Made by a program: the position numbers and the translations under genes. From Fonsecaea monophora (taxonomy: Eukaryota; Ascomycota; Eurotiomycetes; Chaetothyriales; Herpotrichiellaceae): 61,599 nt of DNA. How positions within the stretch are numbered: position 1 is the stretch's first letter; the number at the start of each line of letters is the position of its first letter. Below the pieces are notes generated by a model. The model was given only the letters and a program-made list of their open reading frames with translations, was not told the DNA's origin and did no database searches. The stretch covers positions 1 to 61,599 of the forward strand of contig NW_019174080.1 in assembly GCF_001642475.1 (NCBI RefSeq). Direction: 5' to 3'. Positions 1 to 10,196 of this stretch are shown here, in pieces.

Positions 1-195
1 CTGGTGTGTATCGTTGTGTAGAATGATACGTTATGTTGTAGTTGGCTAGTGATTAGCGATTAGTACGTGTTTGATGAGAGTAAACGTAGATATAAGTGAG
101 TATGTATAATATTGGTTGTTTTGTGTTTTGTCACACAGAAAGGACGAGACGAGAAAGTGCGTGGAGGCATGGGCACGGAGAGATGTCTAAGAGAG

Positions 196-257
<62 letters not shown>

Positions 258-514
258 AGCCCTCTTATGCGACACGGAACCCTTTCTTTTTCTATTGGAC
301 CACTAGACTTTGATCCTCGATAGTCGATGCTCGATCCTATTTTCCTATATCCTATTTCCTACACAGATATCGATTATAATATAGCAATTCCTTTTCAGGA
401 GTCACAAGAAATGCTCTTCTTGTTCTCTCCCAAATGGCCTTGAGAGAAATAAAACTATCTCCAACTCTACCTCCCCCAATCATTGACACGTCGACATTCC
501 CCTTTTCCTGAGCA
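1..514. other. Intergenic left edge
   Basis: Apart from the AG microsatellite I see no gene. From about 310 on the sequence is AT-rich and would be the 3' flank of the minus-strand gene that ends at 515. Confidence 0.6.
201..252. repeat. (AG)26 microsatellite
   Basis: An uninterrupted AG dinucleotide tract of 52 nt, preceded by an imperfect GAGAGAGAGG stretch. It is a simple sequence repeat, likely length-polymorphic. No coding role is seen; the translations across it are pure Arg-Glu or Leu-Ser repeats. Confidence 0.97.
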
Positions 515-1243
515 CTAGATCAATGCCGGCAGAAGCGCCACCAATGGTAACACGACCTGTCCACCGCCTAGAGCGAGTTTGCTGCCATAGTTCTCAGTCT
601 GGACGGCGACGTCTGCAGAGCTGGTTTCAGCTGGCGTCTGGTTTCTTAGTTAGTTGAAATGCTCCGTCTTTGAAACCGGGCGAAGAAAACAAACTCACCT
701 CGCTTGCGGTCTGTTCGGGCGTCTCGGAAGCTGTGTCGGCCGGAGCGGCGGTTGTCTCTGAAGATTCAGAAGAAGCCGTGGTCGTCGCTGCACCGGTCTC
801 CTCTGTGCCTGGAGCTGAAGTGGTCGAAGTCGGCGCCGGGGTGGCGGTGGGTTCCGTGGCCGAGGTCTCATTCGAAGCAGGAACTGGCGTCGCGTCGAGC
901 CCACATCCTGTGGCCGCGGCACTTACGCTCTCACCGTAGTACTGCCAGATGTCAAACTCGAGCGCGCATTCGAGGCAGTCTTCCAAGATGGTGGTGAAGT
1001 TGGCCGAGTCACAATAGCCTTCCGTCCTCCCAGCGGTGATGACGCCTCCACTGGACTCTGTGTCAATGGGGCTAAACAAGAGATGTATCGCAAGACAACT
1101 CACCAGTTCGCATGGCACTCGTAGGCAGGTGTTCCAGGCTCCTGTCGGCGCTCCAAGGGAACAGAAGGGTGATACTCAAAAGAGATAGAGGCAGAGGCAG
1201 AGGCAACGGCCAGAGCCAGAACCGTGGGAAGAGCGTAATGCAT
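515..1243 (-). CDS. GPI-anchored secreted cysteine-containing protein
   Basis: Model: complement(join(515..637, 699..1050, 1104..1243)), 204 aa. The product starts MHYALPTVLALAVASA, a clear signal peptide, followed by a dibasic LERR site that could be a Kex2 cleavage point. A cysteine-patterned domain follows (CHANCGGVI, GYCDSANF, DCLECA, IWQYYG, GCGL), then a Ser/Thr/Ala/Glu-rich linker. The last exon encodes a hydrophobic tail (about GGGQVVLPLVALLPALI) preceded by small residues, a GPI-attachment signal. Both introns have GTGAGT donors; intron 1 (1051..1103) has a TTGAC branch motif and intron 2 (638..698) a CTAAC. The domain resembles a fungal family of unknown function; I infer a cell-wall or plasma-membrane surface protein. 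It is transcribed divergently from the BIM1-like gene at 2126. Confidence 0.85.
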
Positions 1244-2125
1244 GGTGTGATGGTTGATCCAAAGAGTGACAAGTTAGACAGAAAATACAAAGGCTGGAGC
1301 TGCAAGGTACAAGTCTGGGCGAGAAGGCCACGAGAAGAGGGAGATAGCTCTTCCATATAAACATGGAGCTCCAGCAACCGACCTCGAGCCCGGTCCCTTC
1401 GTTTCCGGGCCAAGCGTGGGTGCTCCAACCGAGGGTGGCATCAGTGGCCAAACTCAGCTGCCAAAGTCGGCGTGGTGAGAGACACAATGGTCGGCCATGA
1501 CATCGGCAGACGAGACGAGTTGACGTGTTTTCTCTTGCCCAATTCTCGGCTGCTCCATTGGTTTGGTCCCTCGTGGCATCCAGCCGATCAACAGTGAGTG
1601 CCCAGCAAAAGCCAAGCACGCCGGCGAGCTTGGGACGAAAAATTATCTTATCAGATCGAACGATTGCGGGTCTGACAAAAGACTTTTTCCGCTTTTTCCA
1701 AGCCTTCAGTGGAGAAGGACGAGTTGTCTGACCACTCCCGATATCGGCACCTGCTTGATATCTTGTCTGATTAGATGGCAGCTTCGCTTGGACGTGCCGT
1801 AATGCCCTCGCTAGGGTCATTGTCCTGCGCTTCGTCCGAATTCTCTACTCCATGCACATGGAGAGACTTTGGAAAAGGAACTCCACTTGCCTTCGCATCG
1901 TCTCCCAGCAGCACCAGGTTCTGCCATTTCCTGGCCAAGCATTGGTCGGCTGTCCCTCGTGACTCGAATGGATCGGTTTGCGGAGGGTATATCTTCCACC
2001 AACCCCCCCTCCTTGTCGTAGATAGTCGTGTAACTAGAGCGTAATTCAATCTGTTCTCTTACCTCCAGTAGCTGGTTCTGGTTCAGAAGGAAATCGGCAA
2101 TACTTCTGCTCATATCATCGACAAA
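1244..2125. other. Divergent intergenic region
   Basis: 882 bp between two divergently transcribed surface-protein genes, so it should hold both promoters. Short open frames here lack any recognisable domain. No strong motif was picked out by eye. Confidence 0.6.
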
Positions 2126-3094
2126 ATGGCACCACTTATGTCTGCTCTAGTCTTGGGCGGCGCCCTCGCGGCAAAGTTCGCCGTTGCCCAAGAACATGGA
2201 GAGGAATATTCAAAGACAATGGGCCCAGTTGCCTTCATGTGGCCGCCCGATCGTGAATGGGGTGCTACCCAGGACAACACCGCCCCGTGCGGTTCGGCTG
2301 CATCGGTTGTCAACAGAACCGACTTTCCCCTGTGTAAGTCAATGCCAAATAAGTCCAGTGGGCTCATACTGAACTGTGACAGTAAATGGCCAAATTGCGC
2401 TTGTTGCCCAAGACGAGTCCTGGCACATGCAGGTAGCGATATCTTATAAAAGCGGTGGGTGAAGTGCCGATCCAGCGTCCTGCTTAGTTCATGGCTGACG
2501 ACTCGGCTAGATCCCACGTCCAACGATGATTTCGAGGTCGTGATCCCAGACACAAGAATCCCCGAACTCAACGAAGGGCACCAGTGTTTCCCGCTTCCGA
2601 ACCCACCGGCAGATGTCGAAGCTCAAGCACCCGCCACTTTGCAGATTCGATATACTTCCGACTTTGATACTGACCTGAACGAGACCTTCTATGCGTGCGC
2701 TGATATTACATACGTGCCGACCAGCCAGTTCACCTATCAGGTACCATGCTTCAACGCCACTACCGAGGATTTCGAGATTTCTGAACCTGACTCGGAGGAA
2801 TCTACTTCAACGGGTTCGGCAGCTGGAGCAACGGCAACGGCCGAGGTCCCAGAAGCCACGGAGTCATCGTCTTCAGGCCTGTCCGGCGGCGCGATTGCCG
2901 GCATTGTTGTCGGTGTTGTGGTGGGAGTTGCATCTGCCCTTGCTCTCATCTTCGTCCTGTGGCGCCGCCGCCAGCAGAAGAAACGCCTTCGTCAACAGGA
3001 AACCTCAATCAGAAATGTGAAATGGGAAGCCCAGCACGGGAGTGGACCGGCATCGCAAGCTTCGGATCGCGACATTGCGCTCAGGAATATCTAG
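2126..3094 (+). CDS. BIM1-like (X325/LPMO-like) copper protein with C-terminal transmembrane anchor
   Basis: Model: join(2126..2333, 2383..2454, 2511..3094), 287 aa. Signal peptide (residues 1-21), then a BIM1/X325-type domain recognised by TMGPVAFMWPPDREW, DNTAPCGS, NRTDFPL and, across the splice junctions, NGQIALVAQDESWHMQVAISY. Known relatives (Cryptococcus Bim1, basidiomycete X325) bind copper and act in copper uptake at the surface rather than in polysaccharide oxidation. A Ser/Thr/Glu-rich linker leads to a single membrane segment (about 220-244) and a 43-residue basic cytosolic tail starting WRRRQQKKR. His24 lies two residues after the likely AVA|QE cleavage point, so whether the mature protein starts with the copper-binding His is unclear. 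Donors are GTAAGT and GTGGGT. Confidence 0.9.
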
Positions 3095-3442
3095 GTAGAT
3101 GAAGGTCCGGGGAATGTGGGTATGGAGGATGGCATATGTGAAACTGAGTCGACCGACGTCTGATGGAAAGTGGAGATTCGATCCCTAATCATTCCAGAGT
3201 AATATTCAGCTTGTCTCGGGTGACCAATAGCACAGTAAGCCATATTTGTTCCACTATCCAACTCTTGCCTGTTGTGAACGCAGCGATAAATTCAGAGTCG
3301 AAACTCATATCGACCTAACATTAAGGAAGGTTTAGCGACCACGTGGATAGTAATACGCTAGTGAAAATCAGGTTAGCGCCGTCTACCTTTCAGCATATGA
3401 GTGTGGAAGCAGTGAATACCTTGTGTCGTGCGAATCCAAGGC
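3095..3442. other. Convergent intergenic region
   Basis: 3' flanks of the BIM1-like gene and of the racemase gene, which converge here. No further feature seen. Confidence 0.6.
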
Positions 3443-4279
3443 CTAACTCGATCCCTCGTGGCCTGATACCCACTCAGCAATCCCTCTTGCGTGCAGCACG
3501 GTCGTCTCAAACGTGGGTGCTGTGAGGTCCTCAGGTCCGAACACGAGCCGGAGCTCAGTGCATCCCAGAATGATGCAGTCGACTTGGTGATCCCTCAGTA
3601 GATCTCGGTACGCCGAGCGCCATCTCACCTTGACGGGTTCTGGAATCTCGGGTTTACTCATGTCTTGAAATATCATGCCGTCGGCATCGGCCCGGAACTC
3701 GCTGTTGGGCACGACAACCTCCAAACCGAACCTCTGAAGCCGACGGATGTAAAAGTCCTCTTCCATGACCGCTCGTGTCGCGAGCAGTCCGACCTTCTTG
3801 AAACCCTGATCCACAATCTGCCGGGCTGTGAAGTCAACAATATGTAACACGGGCAGGCCAGTCGTCTCCTCCAGCTGCTCTGCGGCTTTGTGCACAACGT
3901 TGGCACAAAGGACCAAGGCCTGTGCATTGGCTGCTCTGAGCTCCATACCGCACTGGCAAAGTAGTCTGGTCATGCCGACATAATCTTTGGCGCCGACCAG
4001 TGAGGCGAGGTCCTCGTAATCAATGGATCTGATGAGGAGGTTGGCCGAGTGTATACCGCCTCGTTTAGCATTGACATGCTTGTTGATTTCCTCGTAGTAT
4101 ATGGCCGTAGTCTGCCACGAGAAGCCACCGATCAGACCCGCCGTCCGTGTTGTTGCGACAGCAGACTTGGTCAGTGAGGATGCCGGTCTGTGCGTGGCTG
4201 AGGGCAATGTCGCCACCTGGAAGTGTGGCAGTAGTTTGTGGATGTGGGTGAGAGGACGGGCAATCACATTGCAGCGCAT
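3443..4279 (-). CDS. Aspartate/glutamate racemase family protein
   Basis: Intronless frame, 278 aa from the ATG at 4279. The core opens with GLIGGFSWQTTAIYYEEIN, matching the GLIGGMSW...YY..iN signature of the bacterial and fungal amino-acid (Asp/Glu) racemase family. The two catalytic cysteines are in place: Cys125 (ALVLCANVVHK) and Cys240 (CIILGCTEL). About 46 residues precede the core; they are rich in Arg, His, Ser and Thr with no acidic residue, which could be a mitochondrial presequence, or the true start may be nearer the core. An in-frame ATG at 4399 would add a Lys/Arg/Phe-rich stretch and is unlikely. Expected role: interconversion of L- and D-Asp or a related acidic amino acid; the substrate cannot be told. 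Bacterial-like architecture and no intron are compatible with old transfer. Confidence 0.88.
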   Translation of the reverse strand: MRCNVIARPLTHIHKLLPHFQVATLPSATHRPASSLTKSAVATTRTAGLIGGFSWQTTAIYYEEINKHVNAKRGGIHSANLLIRSIDYEDLASLVGAKDYVGMTRLLCQCGMELRAANAQALVLCANVVHKAAEQLEETTGLPVLHIVDFTARQIVDQGFKKVGLLATRAVMEEDFYIRRLQRFGLEVVVPNSEFRADADGMIFQDMSKPEIPEPVKVRWRSAYRDLLRDHQVDCIILGCTELRLVFGPEDLTAPTFETTVLHARGIAEWVSGHEGSS

Positions 4280-4892
4280 TTTGACACTATCACCTGGCCC
4301 GTTTTTTCTTTTTCTTCTCTTTTTTCTCTTTTTGAATAAAAAGAATCGAAAAGAGAGAAATAAGTAGCGTGTGAGTCTAGAGGTCGCGAGGAGGATCAAA
4401 AGGAGTGATGTCTTGATAGTCCAGCATCGGTTTGGCGCATCAGCCTTCTGTTAGGTGATTCCATCTTTGGACCTGAGCGTGGGCTTGAGCCTCGCTGCTT
4501 CAACCTGAGGAGGCGCCCCGGCACGTGACTGAGCCTGGTGTAATTCGGCTTGAGCGACGGACCAACCGCGCCCACATCCCGGCTAGGGGGACCCTGTTCC
4601 CGGATGGTCAAGCTGACATGTGACATGTCCTAGTCATGAAATTCTCCTGCGCTTCGTAAATGTCCTTCTTTAGCGACAGCAATAGTACGGATTCTGTCGC
4701 CAAGGTGGGTTACCATGACCACATTGCAAAACGCCCTTCTATTGCACAGCGTCCCGTCCCTATCAGCAATGCACCAGAATGCACACGATTTGGGCGGCGA
4801 CCAGGCTGGCAGATTCTCTACCACAGAGGCAATGCGCTGCGGCTTCTTGTCAAGCGTCTGGGAACTCTCGAATGATGGTCCAAGTGATGCAA
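4280..4892. other. Intergenic, upstream of racemase
   Basis: Contains a pyrimidine-rich tract near 4300-4335, just upstream of the racemase start and probably in its leader. Otherwise nothing recognisable. Confidence 0.5.
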
Positions 4893-5779
4893 CTATCTTA
4901 GGGGTCGCCCTACTCGCAGTTCATGAGGCAAGTAAATGTCGTCGTAAGAAGATGCCTGAGTCTTATCCTCTGAAACTCTTCTGATCGGTGAATAAGAGGA
5001 ATCATCACGACAGGGATCGAAATAGGTATGAGCTGTTCTTACTTCACCTCGGAGAGTTTTGTTTGACCTCCGTGGGAGGTGGGTTTGATTTTCTTGTACC
5101 AGAACGGGGTCTGCGATGGGGGAGAAGGAATTACAGTAGATGATGGGATCGCGATACGACATATTCATGTACCCGGTGACTTCAATCCAGATCGGCGGCC
5201 AGGGACGTGACACTTCATGGGTCACTGCCTCTGACTCCACGTGGTTGGCAGAATCGATCACACCCAGCATTCTTGGATTTAATTTCTGAAATCATTCCAC
5301 GAAGGCCTCTAATGTGGCGTTCTGGATTGTGAAACCGCCATGGTCAGAAGCTGCGGAAAGTGCCTTTGTCCAAAAGAGTTGCGGTGGATGTGGATGGTGT
5401 GAAAGGAGTAACTCTGCACATTTATCGGTAGAAACGCCCAGCTTTATGGTGATGGTGATTTGTCCCTGCTGTGTTTGATATCACGTCTTCACTGGCACGC
5501 CACAATCATAGAGGTGCGACTTGGTTGAAGGATGGCAGGCAGAGATCTATAATTGCGAAGTTAGGTATAGCTAGGTTGACTGGGTGAGCTTTTTGAATTT
5601 CAAGGTCGCCGTGGGTAGGGCGCCACCCGATATCATACCAGAACAGTGCGTAAACTCAAAGGCCGGCTACTGGTCCACTCACCGAAGTTTGCTGCAACAT
5701 CGGTTTTTGCAGGGAAAGGAAGGGTCCTTCCCTTGGCCGGAAATGCGCAGGCGTCACTCAATTCACGGGTGATTGTCAT
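4893..5779 (-). pseudogene. Decayed gene of unknown family with two in-frame TGA codons
   Basis: A long reading frame on the minus strand is coherent apart from two stops. A putative first exon 5639..5779 begins MTITRELSDACAFPAKG. An intron at 5547..5638 (GTATGA donor, CCTAAC branch motif, ATAG acceptor, phase 0) joins a second exon that stays in one frame from 5546 to the stop at 4893. That exon is interrupted by TGA at 5481-5483 and at 5292-5294. The intervening and following translation looks protein-like: HHPHPPQLFWTKALSAAS, HGGFTIQNATLEAFVE, then LNPRMLGVIDSANHVESE and RPWPPIWIEVTGYMNMSY. I do not recognise the family. The stops could be ancestral Arg (CGA) and Trp (TGG) codons, each changed by one transition. 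Alternatives are sequencing error or an unusual splice. Intact length would be about 264 residues. Confidence 0.55.
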
Positions 5780-5902
5780 GGAACAGGATCGTCATTGGAA
5801 TGATCCAATGACTCTCGTGGGCGAACAATAGTTGAAGAAATCCAATTCGCAAAATCTTCCTTCGCGCCGTTCGCTATGCTACCAGACATGATCATCCGTC
5901 TC

Positions 5903-7119
5903 TCATATTTCCGAGGGCGGTCGCATGCAGACATCATTGAAGAGAGCTTTACACCGAGCGCTCTGTTCGATGTTGCCAGTGGTCCCCATAACTCCTTCGA
6001 ACGCCATGTCACCGGTCGAGCTCCCTTGTCCGTCGCCAACGTGCACCGGGCTTAAGTATCCTGCATCTTTGGCTGGTTCATAGTGGTTCATGATCTGAGG
6101 GTTCACAACCACACAGCGAAGGTCGCCTGATTTGCAAAATGAAGACATGGAAACATCAAATGCTTCATTAGAACCGGTTCCCAATAGATGGAGGATCTTC
6201 GGCGCGCTCTGTCGCGTCACCCCATAACCAAAGGTGCAAACCGTCTGAACTGAAGTCTGCACCAGTCGATGCTGGTCTTCCAATTTGTCTCTCAAGTAAT
6301 GTTTCGACCAGCCTGAGTAATGTTCTGTCTTGCAGCGAGTCTCGTCCCGATACTTGAGCATTGCAGGCATGTCGTCTTCAATCGCAGATCCACAATGGCC
6401 CAGCCAGAGAACGTCCCAGTTGTCGCCATAAGGACGAGGGTCGTGAGCTGGTATCTCGACAAATTGCCGAACATTATCCGAGACAAGTCGAATTTGTTCC
6501 TTGAGCCTTACGTCAAAGTCAACATCGTCTTCGACGATGAAGGCCGTTTCAAATCCGGAGGCAATCACAAATTTGAGGAGATCGATGTGTGCCAACCATG
6601 CCATAGCTGAGCCGTGTGCGGGCGTAGTCTTGCCCGAATCCTTGCCGATGTTCTCGAACGCTTGGACCAGCTCTGGTGGATTTTGAGGTTGGATCGGAAT
6701 TGTGAAATCTAGGCCAACAAGATCTGACGCTGCCTTTAGGCCACGGGTCCGCCAGCTTTCACCCCTGGAGAGGGCAAGAAGTTTTTGGAACTGAGTCAAG
6801 TCAGTTGCTAAGCCTGTGACAAGGGATGTGCACAACTCACCCCGAGCGTCGAGTTTGCTGCGGCCTCTCGAGGCGATATCCATGACACGGGCTCACGAGA
6901 CAAGGCTAGGTTTCCGTCACTCTGGTACGCTTGTCGTAAGAAGGCGATGAGAACCAAAGGGGTGATTGCAGCGATAATGGTGAACGCGATAACGCGACCA
7001 ACTACATTGGGTTGCCATATCCAGCCTCGGAGCATTATTGAGACATAAAGAATGCGTCTTGGTGAGGCTGGGAAATTCAATATTATGCTCGATGTCGATG
7101 TTTGAAGTCTAACAACCAA
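5903..7119 (-). CDS. Glycosyltransferase family 25-like type II membrane protein
   Basis: Model: complement(join(5903..6790, 6841..7119)), 388 aa. The short N-terminal tail is followed by one membrane segment (about 43-61, IAFTIIAAITPLVLIAFL), giving type II Golgi/ER topology. The lumenal part begins ANSTLG|FQKLLALSRGESWRTRG, the conserved opening of fungal GT25 (LPS-glycosyltransferase-like) proteins, formed exactly across the intron (6791..6840, GTGAGT donor, CTGAC branch motif). The acidic metal-binding motif is FIVEDDVDFD (Glu180-Asp182), followed by NWDVLWLGHCG and a FGYGVTRQSA segment. Such enzymes transfer sugars to glycans or glycoproteins; the acceptor is unknown. An internal ATG at 7035 would give a shorter cytosolic tail and may be the real start. 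The gene sits between two broken genes. Confidence 0.87.
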
Positions 7120-7238
7120 AATTAGAGGACGGAAGAATCTCTCCTATTGACCTCAAGAATGGGTCTATCGCCTCGCTGGTAGAATGGGATTGTGATTAAC
7201 CAGATGTCACTTCGATCTTTTTTTTGACATTATATTAA

Positions 7239-7566
7239 CTTCACCTAACCGGTGGTCACAATAACCTCCTCGAACCCGACAACAATTACATCCACATCAT
7301 TGGCGGAACTCTGGTACTGATAGTGCTCGCAGCCTTATTCATCCATTGGCGCCGAGGAAAGCAAAAAGCCCTCAAAAGGCGCCTCAAACCATGAGCCGTC
7401 AACGCGCGAACTCTTATCCCAAAATCAACCGTACCCTCCCAATTCCTATCCCTATAAACAACAGACTTACTACCCAAGCAAGTTGTCTAGCACTCCTTCT
7501 CAGCAGCGGAAGCCCATGTCGAACGTGGAGCTGGACAGCAACAGTCGCTCCCATACAGGAGGATGA
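7239..7566 (+). pseudogene. Headless remnant of a single-pass membrane protein, frameshifted
   Basis: From 7239 a frame without an ATG encodes LLEPDNNYIHIIGGT, a hydrophobic membrane segment (LVLIVLAALFIHW) and a basic stop-transfer RRGKQK. It then hits a stop at 7392-7394. The frame shifted by one base continues without interruption to 7566 and reads like a cytosolic tail: KKPSKGASNHEPSTRELLS, a Tyr/Pro/Gln-rich stretch, then MSNVELDSNSRSHTGG and stop. Omitting one A from the A5 run at 7363-7367 joins the two halves. No start codon or upstream exon fits, because the GT25 gene starts at 7119 in the other direction. I infer the C-terminal end of a Mid2/Wsc-like or similar surface protein whose ectodomain has been lost. 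The family is not identified. Confidence 0.5.
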
Positions 7567-8892
7567 CATTATGAACATTGGGACGCATTGGGACGCTCGT
7601 TTTGGACGCTGGCTTCGGAATGAATACTGTCAATGGTTACATGGTCTAGAACACAGGCCTTATTGGGCATGGGAGGAACAGAAAGAAAGCTGGAAGGTGA
7701 CATACACAGTAGCCAATGTCGACATTTGATGGGCACTACGCTCCTGTGCTACAAAGTGCGATTAGCGGTCTACACGGCGGCATTGAAAAGGAGCTGCTAT
7801 ATTGAGGTTCTAACGTAATGTTTGTTCCAAAGGAAAAGAACATCACGCCTCCCTCGCAGCCTTGTGGACTCATGTGCAATCTAGTGTAGGCGGATTCTGC
7901 GAAGTGCCTATGGTACATTAAGTAGTTGTAGTACGGTCCCTAAGCCGGTCTACTTACTCGACACTGCAGTCCCCTATCTTGACCCTACCTGCCACTCTTT
8001 GTTGTCGTGAACGGTTTTATGCCAATTGTCACCCATGAGGCTCCTCGACCTCAGAATACACAAGATTAACGAGGCTCCCAGTCCTACGTGGCCCAGATAA
8101 GGTCTTGAAAATTCCGCAAAAATCAACATAAATATACGAGTCGGCAATGGTTCCAAGAAGCGCAGAGTTATTTCCAGGTTTGTTAGAAGCGTGGGAGACC
8201 ATCGACAGAGGTCGCGACTGGTATCTCAACCTACCCCGGACATGAGACAACCATAACTTGTCGAGCTCGCAGCACCTGGCACAGCCGACCCTGAGCCGAA
8301 GTTGAGCCGGACGAGAGCCGGCCTCGCAAAAGCGGCGCAAGGTCACGTAGAACACGAGTGAGGCAGGCGTCGAGGTACGTGATATACTCGGACCTCAGTA
8401 GTATTTGTACCTGATTCTGATTCGCTCGGCGTGCCCAGTACCTAAGCTGGAAGAAAACCCCCCGGTGGAACAGCCCCCCCAGTTCAGGTTTAGGCGCCCA
8501 TTGTTTCAAACTGCGGGGAAACACAGGCACTGACAAGGGCTTGACCTGATGCCCAGCAAAACCCACTACAGAGACGAGAATCATTGGCCAGACAAGACTT
8601 CAGGCCAACCCCATTTCGCATCACCGACCGAGGCAACTTCTCTACTTACTCGAGCTGCTCTCAATCGCTTGCGAGTGTGCGTGTCACAAGTTGTCTCTCG
8701 CTATGAAGCCCAGGGTCTTGTGCTCCTGGCCTAGGCACTGACGGCAACTTGATCATGGATGAAACCCCGCTCGACCGTCCTTCATAAACATGCTTTTCTC
8801 TGGGAAATTCGACATCATCTCGTCCACCTTCTTTCCATCGTGCCATCGACATCACACCATCTTCAGCTCCGTCGCTTACTGTGTGTGGAAAA
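7567..8892. other. Intergenic region upstream of the dehydrogenase
   Basis: About 1.3 kb with only short, low-quality reading frames. It separates the membrane-protein remnant from the dehydrogenase promoter. No RNA gene or repeat seen. Confidence 0.5.
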
Positions 8893-10196
8893 ATGGCGCA
8901 TCCAGGCCCCCTTGAACGCGTTAACCGCCTCGCTGTGGGTGCTCTTACCCTGCCCTTCAGTCTTGTTCACCGTGCATCGACCGAACCACTTCTTACCGGC
9001 ACTTTGTTGTTTGCTCTGACCCGAGCACCTATTCAATACCGAGCACGCCTCTTGAAGGCATTGGGCGATGCCGGACTATCACCTGAACGCATTGCCCTGC
9101 TCGTCAAGTCGTTGAAATACCTCCTTGCTATCGGCCTTGTCCGTAAACTCAACCAGACACTGAACAAACTTGCCCTCAACAACTGGCACTTCTTCACCAA
9201 ACCAGGTGCCCCCTTCCAATGGGATAAGCGGACGGAGCTCGTGGTAGTGACTGGAGGATGTTCCGGCTTCGGGTACGAGATGGTCAAAGGCTTCTCGAAA
9301 CATGCGAGAGTTGTCATCCTGGATATCTCTCCAGTTCCGGAGGAGTTGAGGAAGCGTAAATCTCCCTGATAACCACGTCATAAGTCGACTGCTCATTCTC
9401 TTGCTTTAGTTCCTGGCGTCGACTACTATCAACTCGACTTGACCGACTTTTCGGCGATAGAGTCGACAGCTGAGACCATCCGCAGGGAGCATGGGGACCC
9501 CACGGTCCTCATCAATAATGCTGGCATTGGTAAGCTTCTTGCAGTCGTATGCCATTCTTCCAGACGGTAGTCAGCTGACCCGAGAACGCTTCAGCCAACG
9601 GCACCAAAATTATTCACAGTGATGCAAAGTTGACCGACAGGATCTTCAAAGTCAACATTGCCAGTCACTTCATTTTGATCAAGGAGTTCTTGCCCGGAAT
9701 GCTGAGAGCGAAAAAGGGGCACGTTGTGACTATTGCGTCCATGGCCAGCTTCTTCGCAGCCCCAGGCCTCGTCGACTATTGCTGCACAAAGGTTGCGGCA
9801 CTCTATCTCAACGAAGGTAAGCTCACCATTTATTTCTATTACTTACACTGTCCTCCGATGTTGACTTCTGGCACAGGTCTGCGGACGGAGCTTCGTACCT
9901 ATCATGAGAATGGCAAATGCATTCAAACCACCTCGGTCCATCCGTCCTGGCATGCAACTGGCATCGTCAAACCCGTTGCCGCCAAGTTGGAGCAGGCGGG
10001 CATCAGGTGTGATCCGGCATCCAACGTGAGCGATGCCGTCGTGGAACAAGTGTTGGCGGGACGGAGCGGCCAGATTTTCATGCCGAGGACTGAGGAGAGC
10101 AACGCAGGACTGAGGAACTGGCCTGTGTGGCTGCAAGATACCATGCTCCAGCTCCAAAGGAGTTTGAGGAATGTCGACATTGCTTGGAAGGAGTGA
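8893..10196 (+). CDS. Short-chain dehydrogenase/reductase (classical SDR, RDH/DHRS-like)
   Basis: Model: join(8893..9355, 9410..9529, 9595..9816, 9877..10196), 374 aa. A roughly 110-residue N-terminal region with hydrophobic stretches precedes the Rossmann fold, as in membrane-associated retinol-dehydrogenase-like (SDR16C) enzymes of fungi. The cofactor motif is TGGCSGFG (120-127); the NNAG motif is at 190-193, completed across the second intron. The active site is Ser243, Tyr256, Lys260 (YCCTK in place of the usual YxASK; the catalytic residues are kept). Expected: NAD(P)-dependent oxidation or reduction of a lipid alcohol or ketone at a membrane; the substrate is unknown. Intron donors are GTAAAT, GTAAGC and GTAAGC. 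Confidence 0.93.

Noticed and set aside
60..323. Open frames through the AG microsatellite encoding Ser-Leu or Arg-Glu runs
   Set aside because: They are translations of a simple repeat, with no conserved flanks.
1176..1820. 214-codon minus-strand frame
   Set aside because: It overlaps the first exon of the GPI-protein gene in another frame and has no domain or signal.
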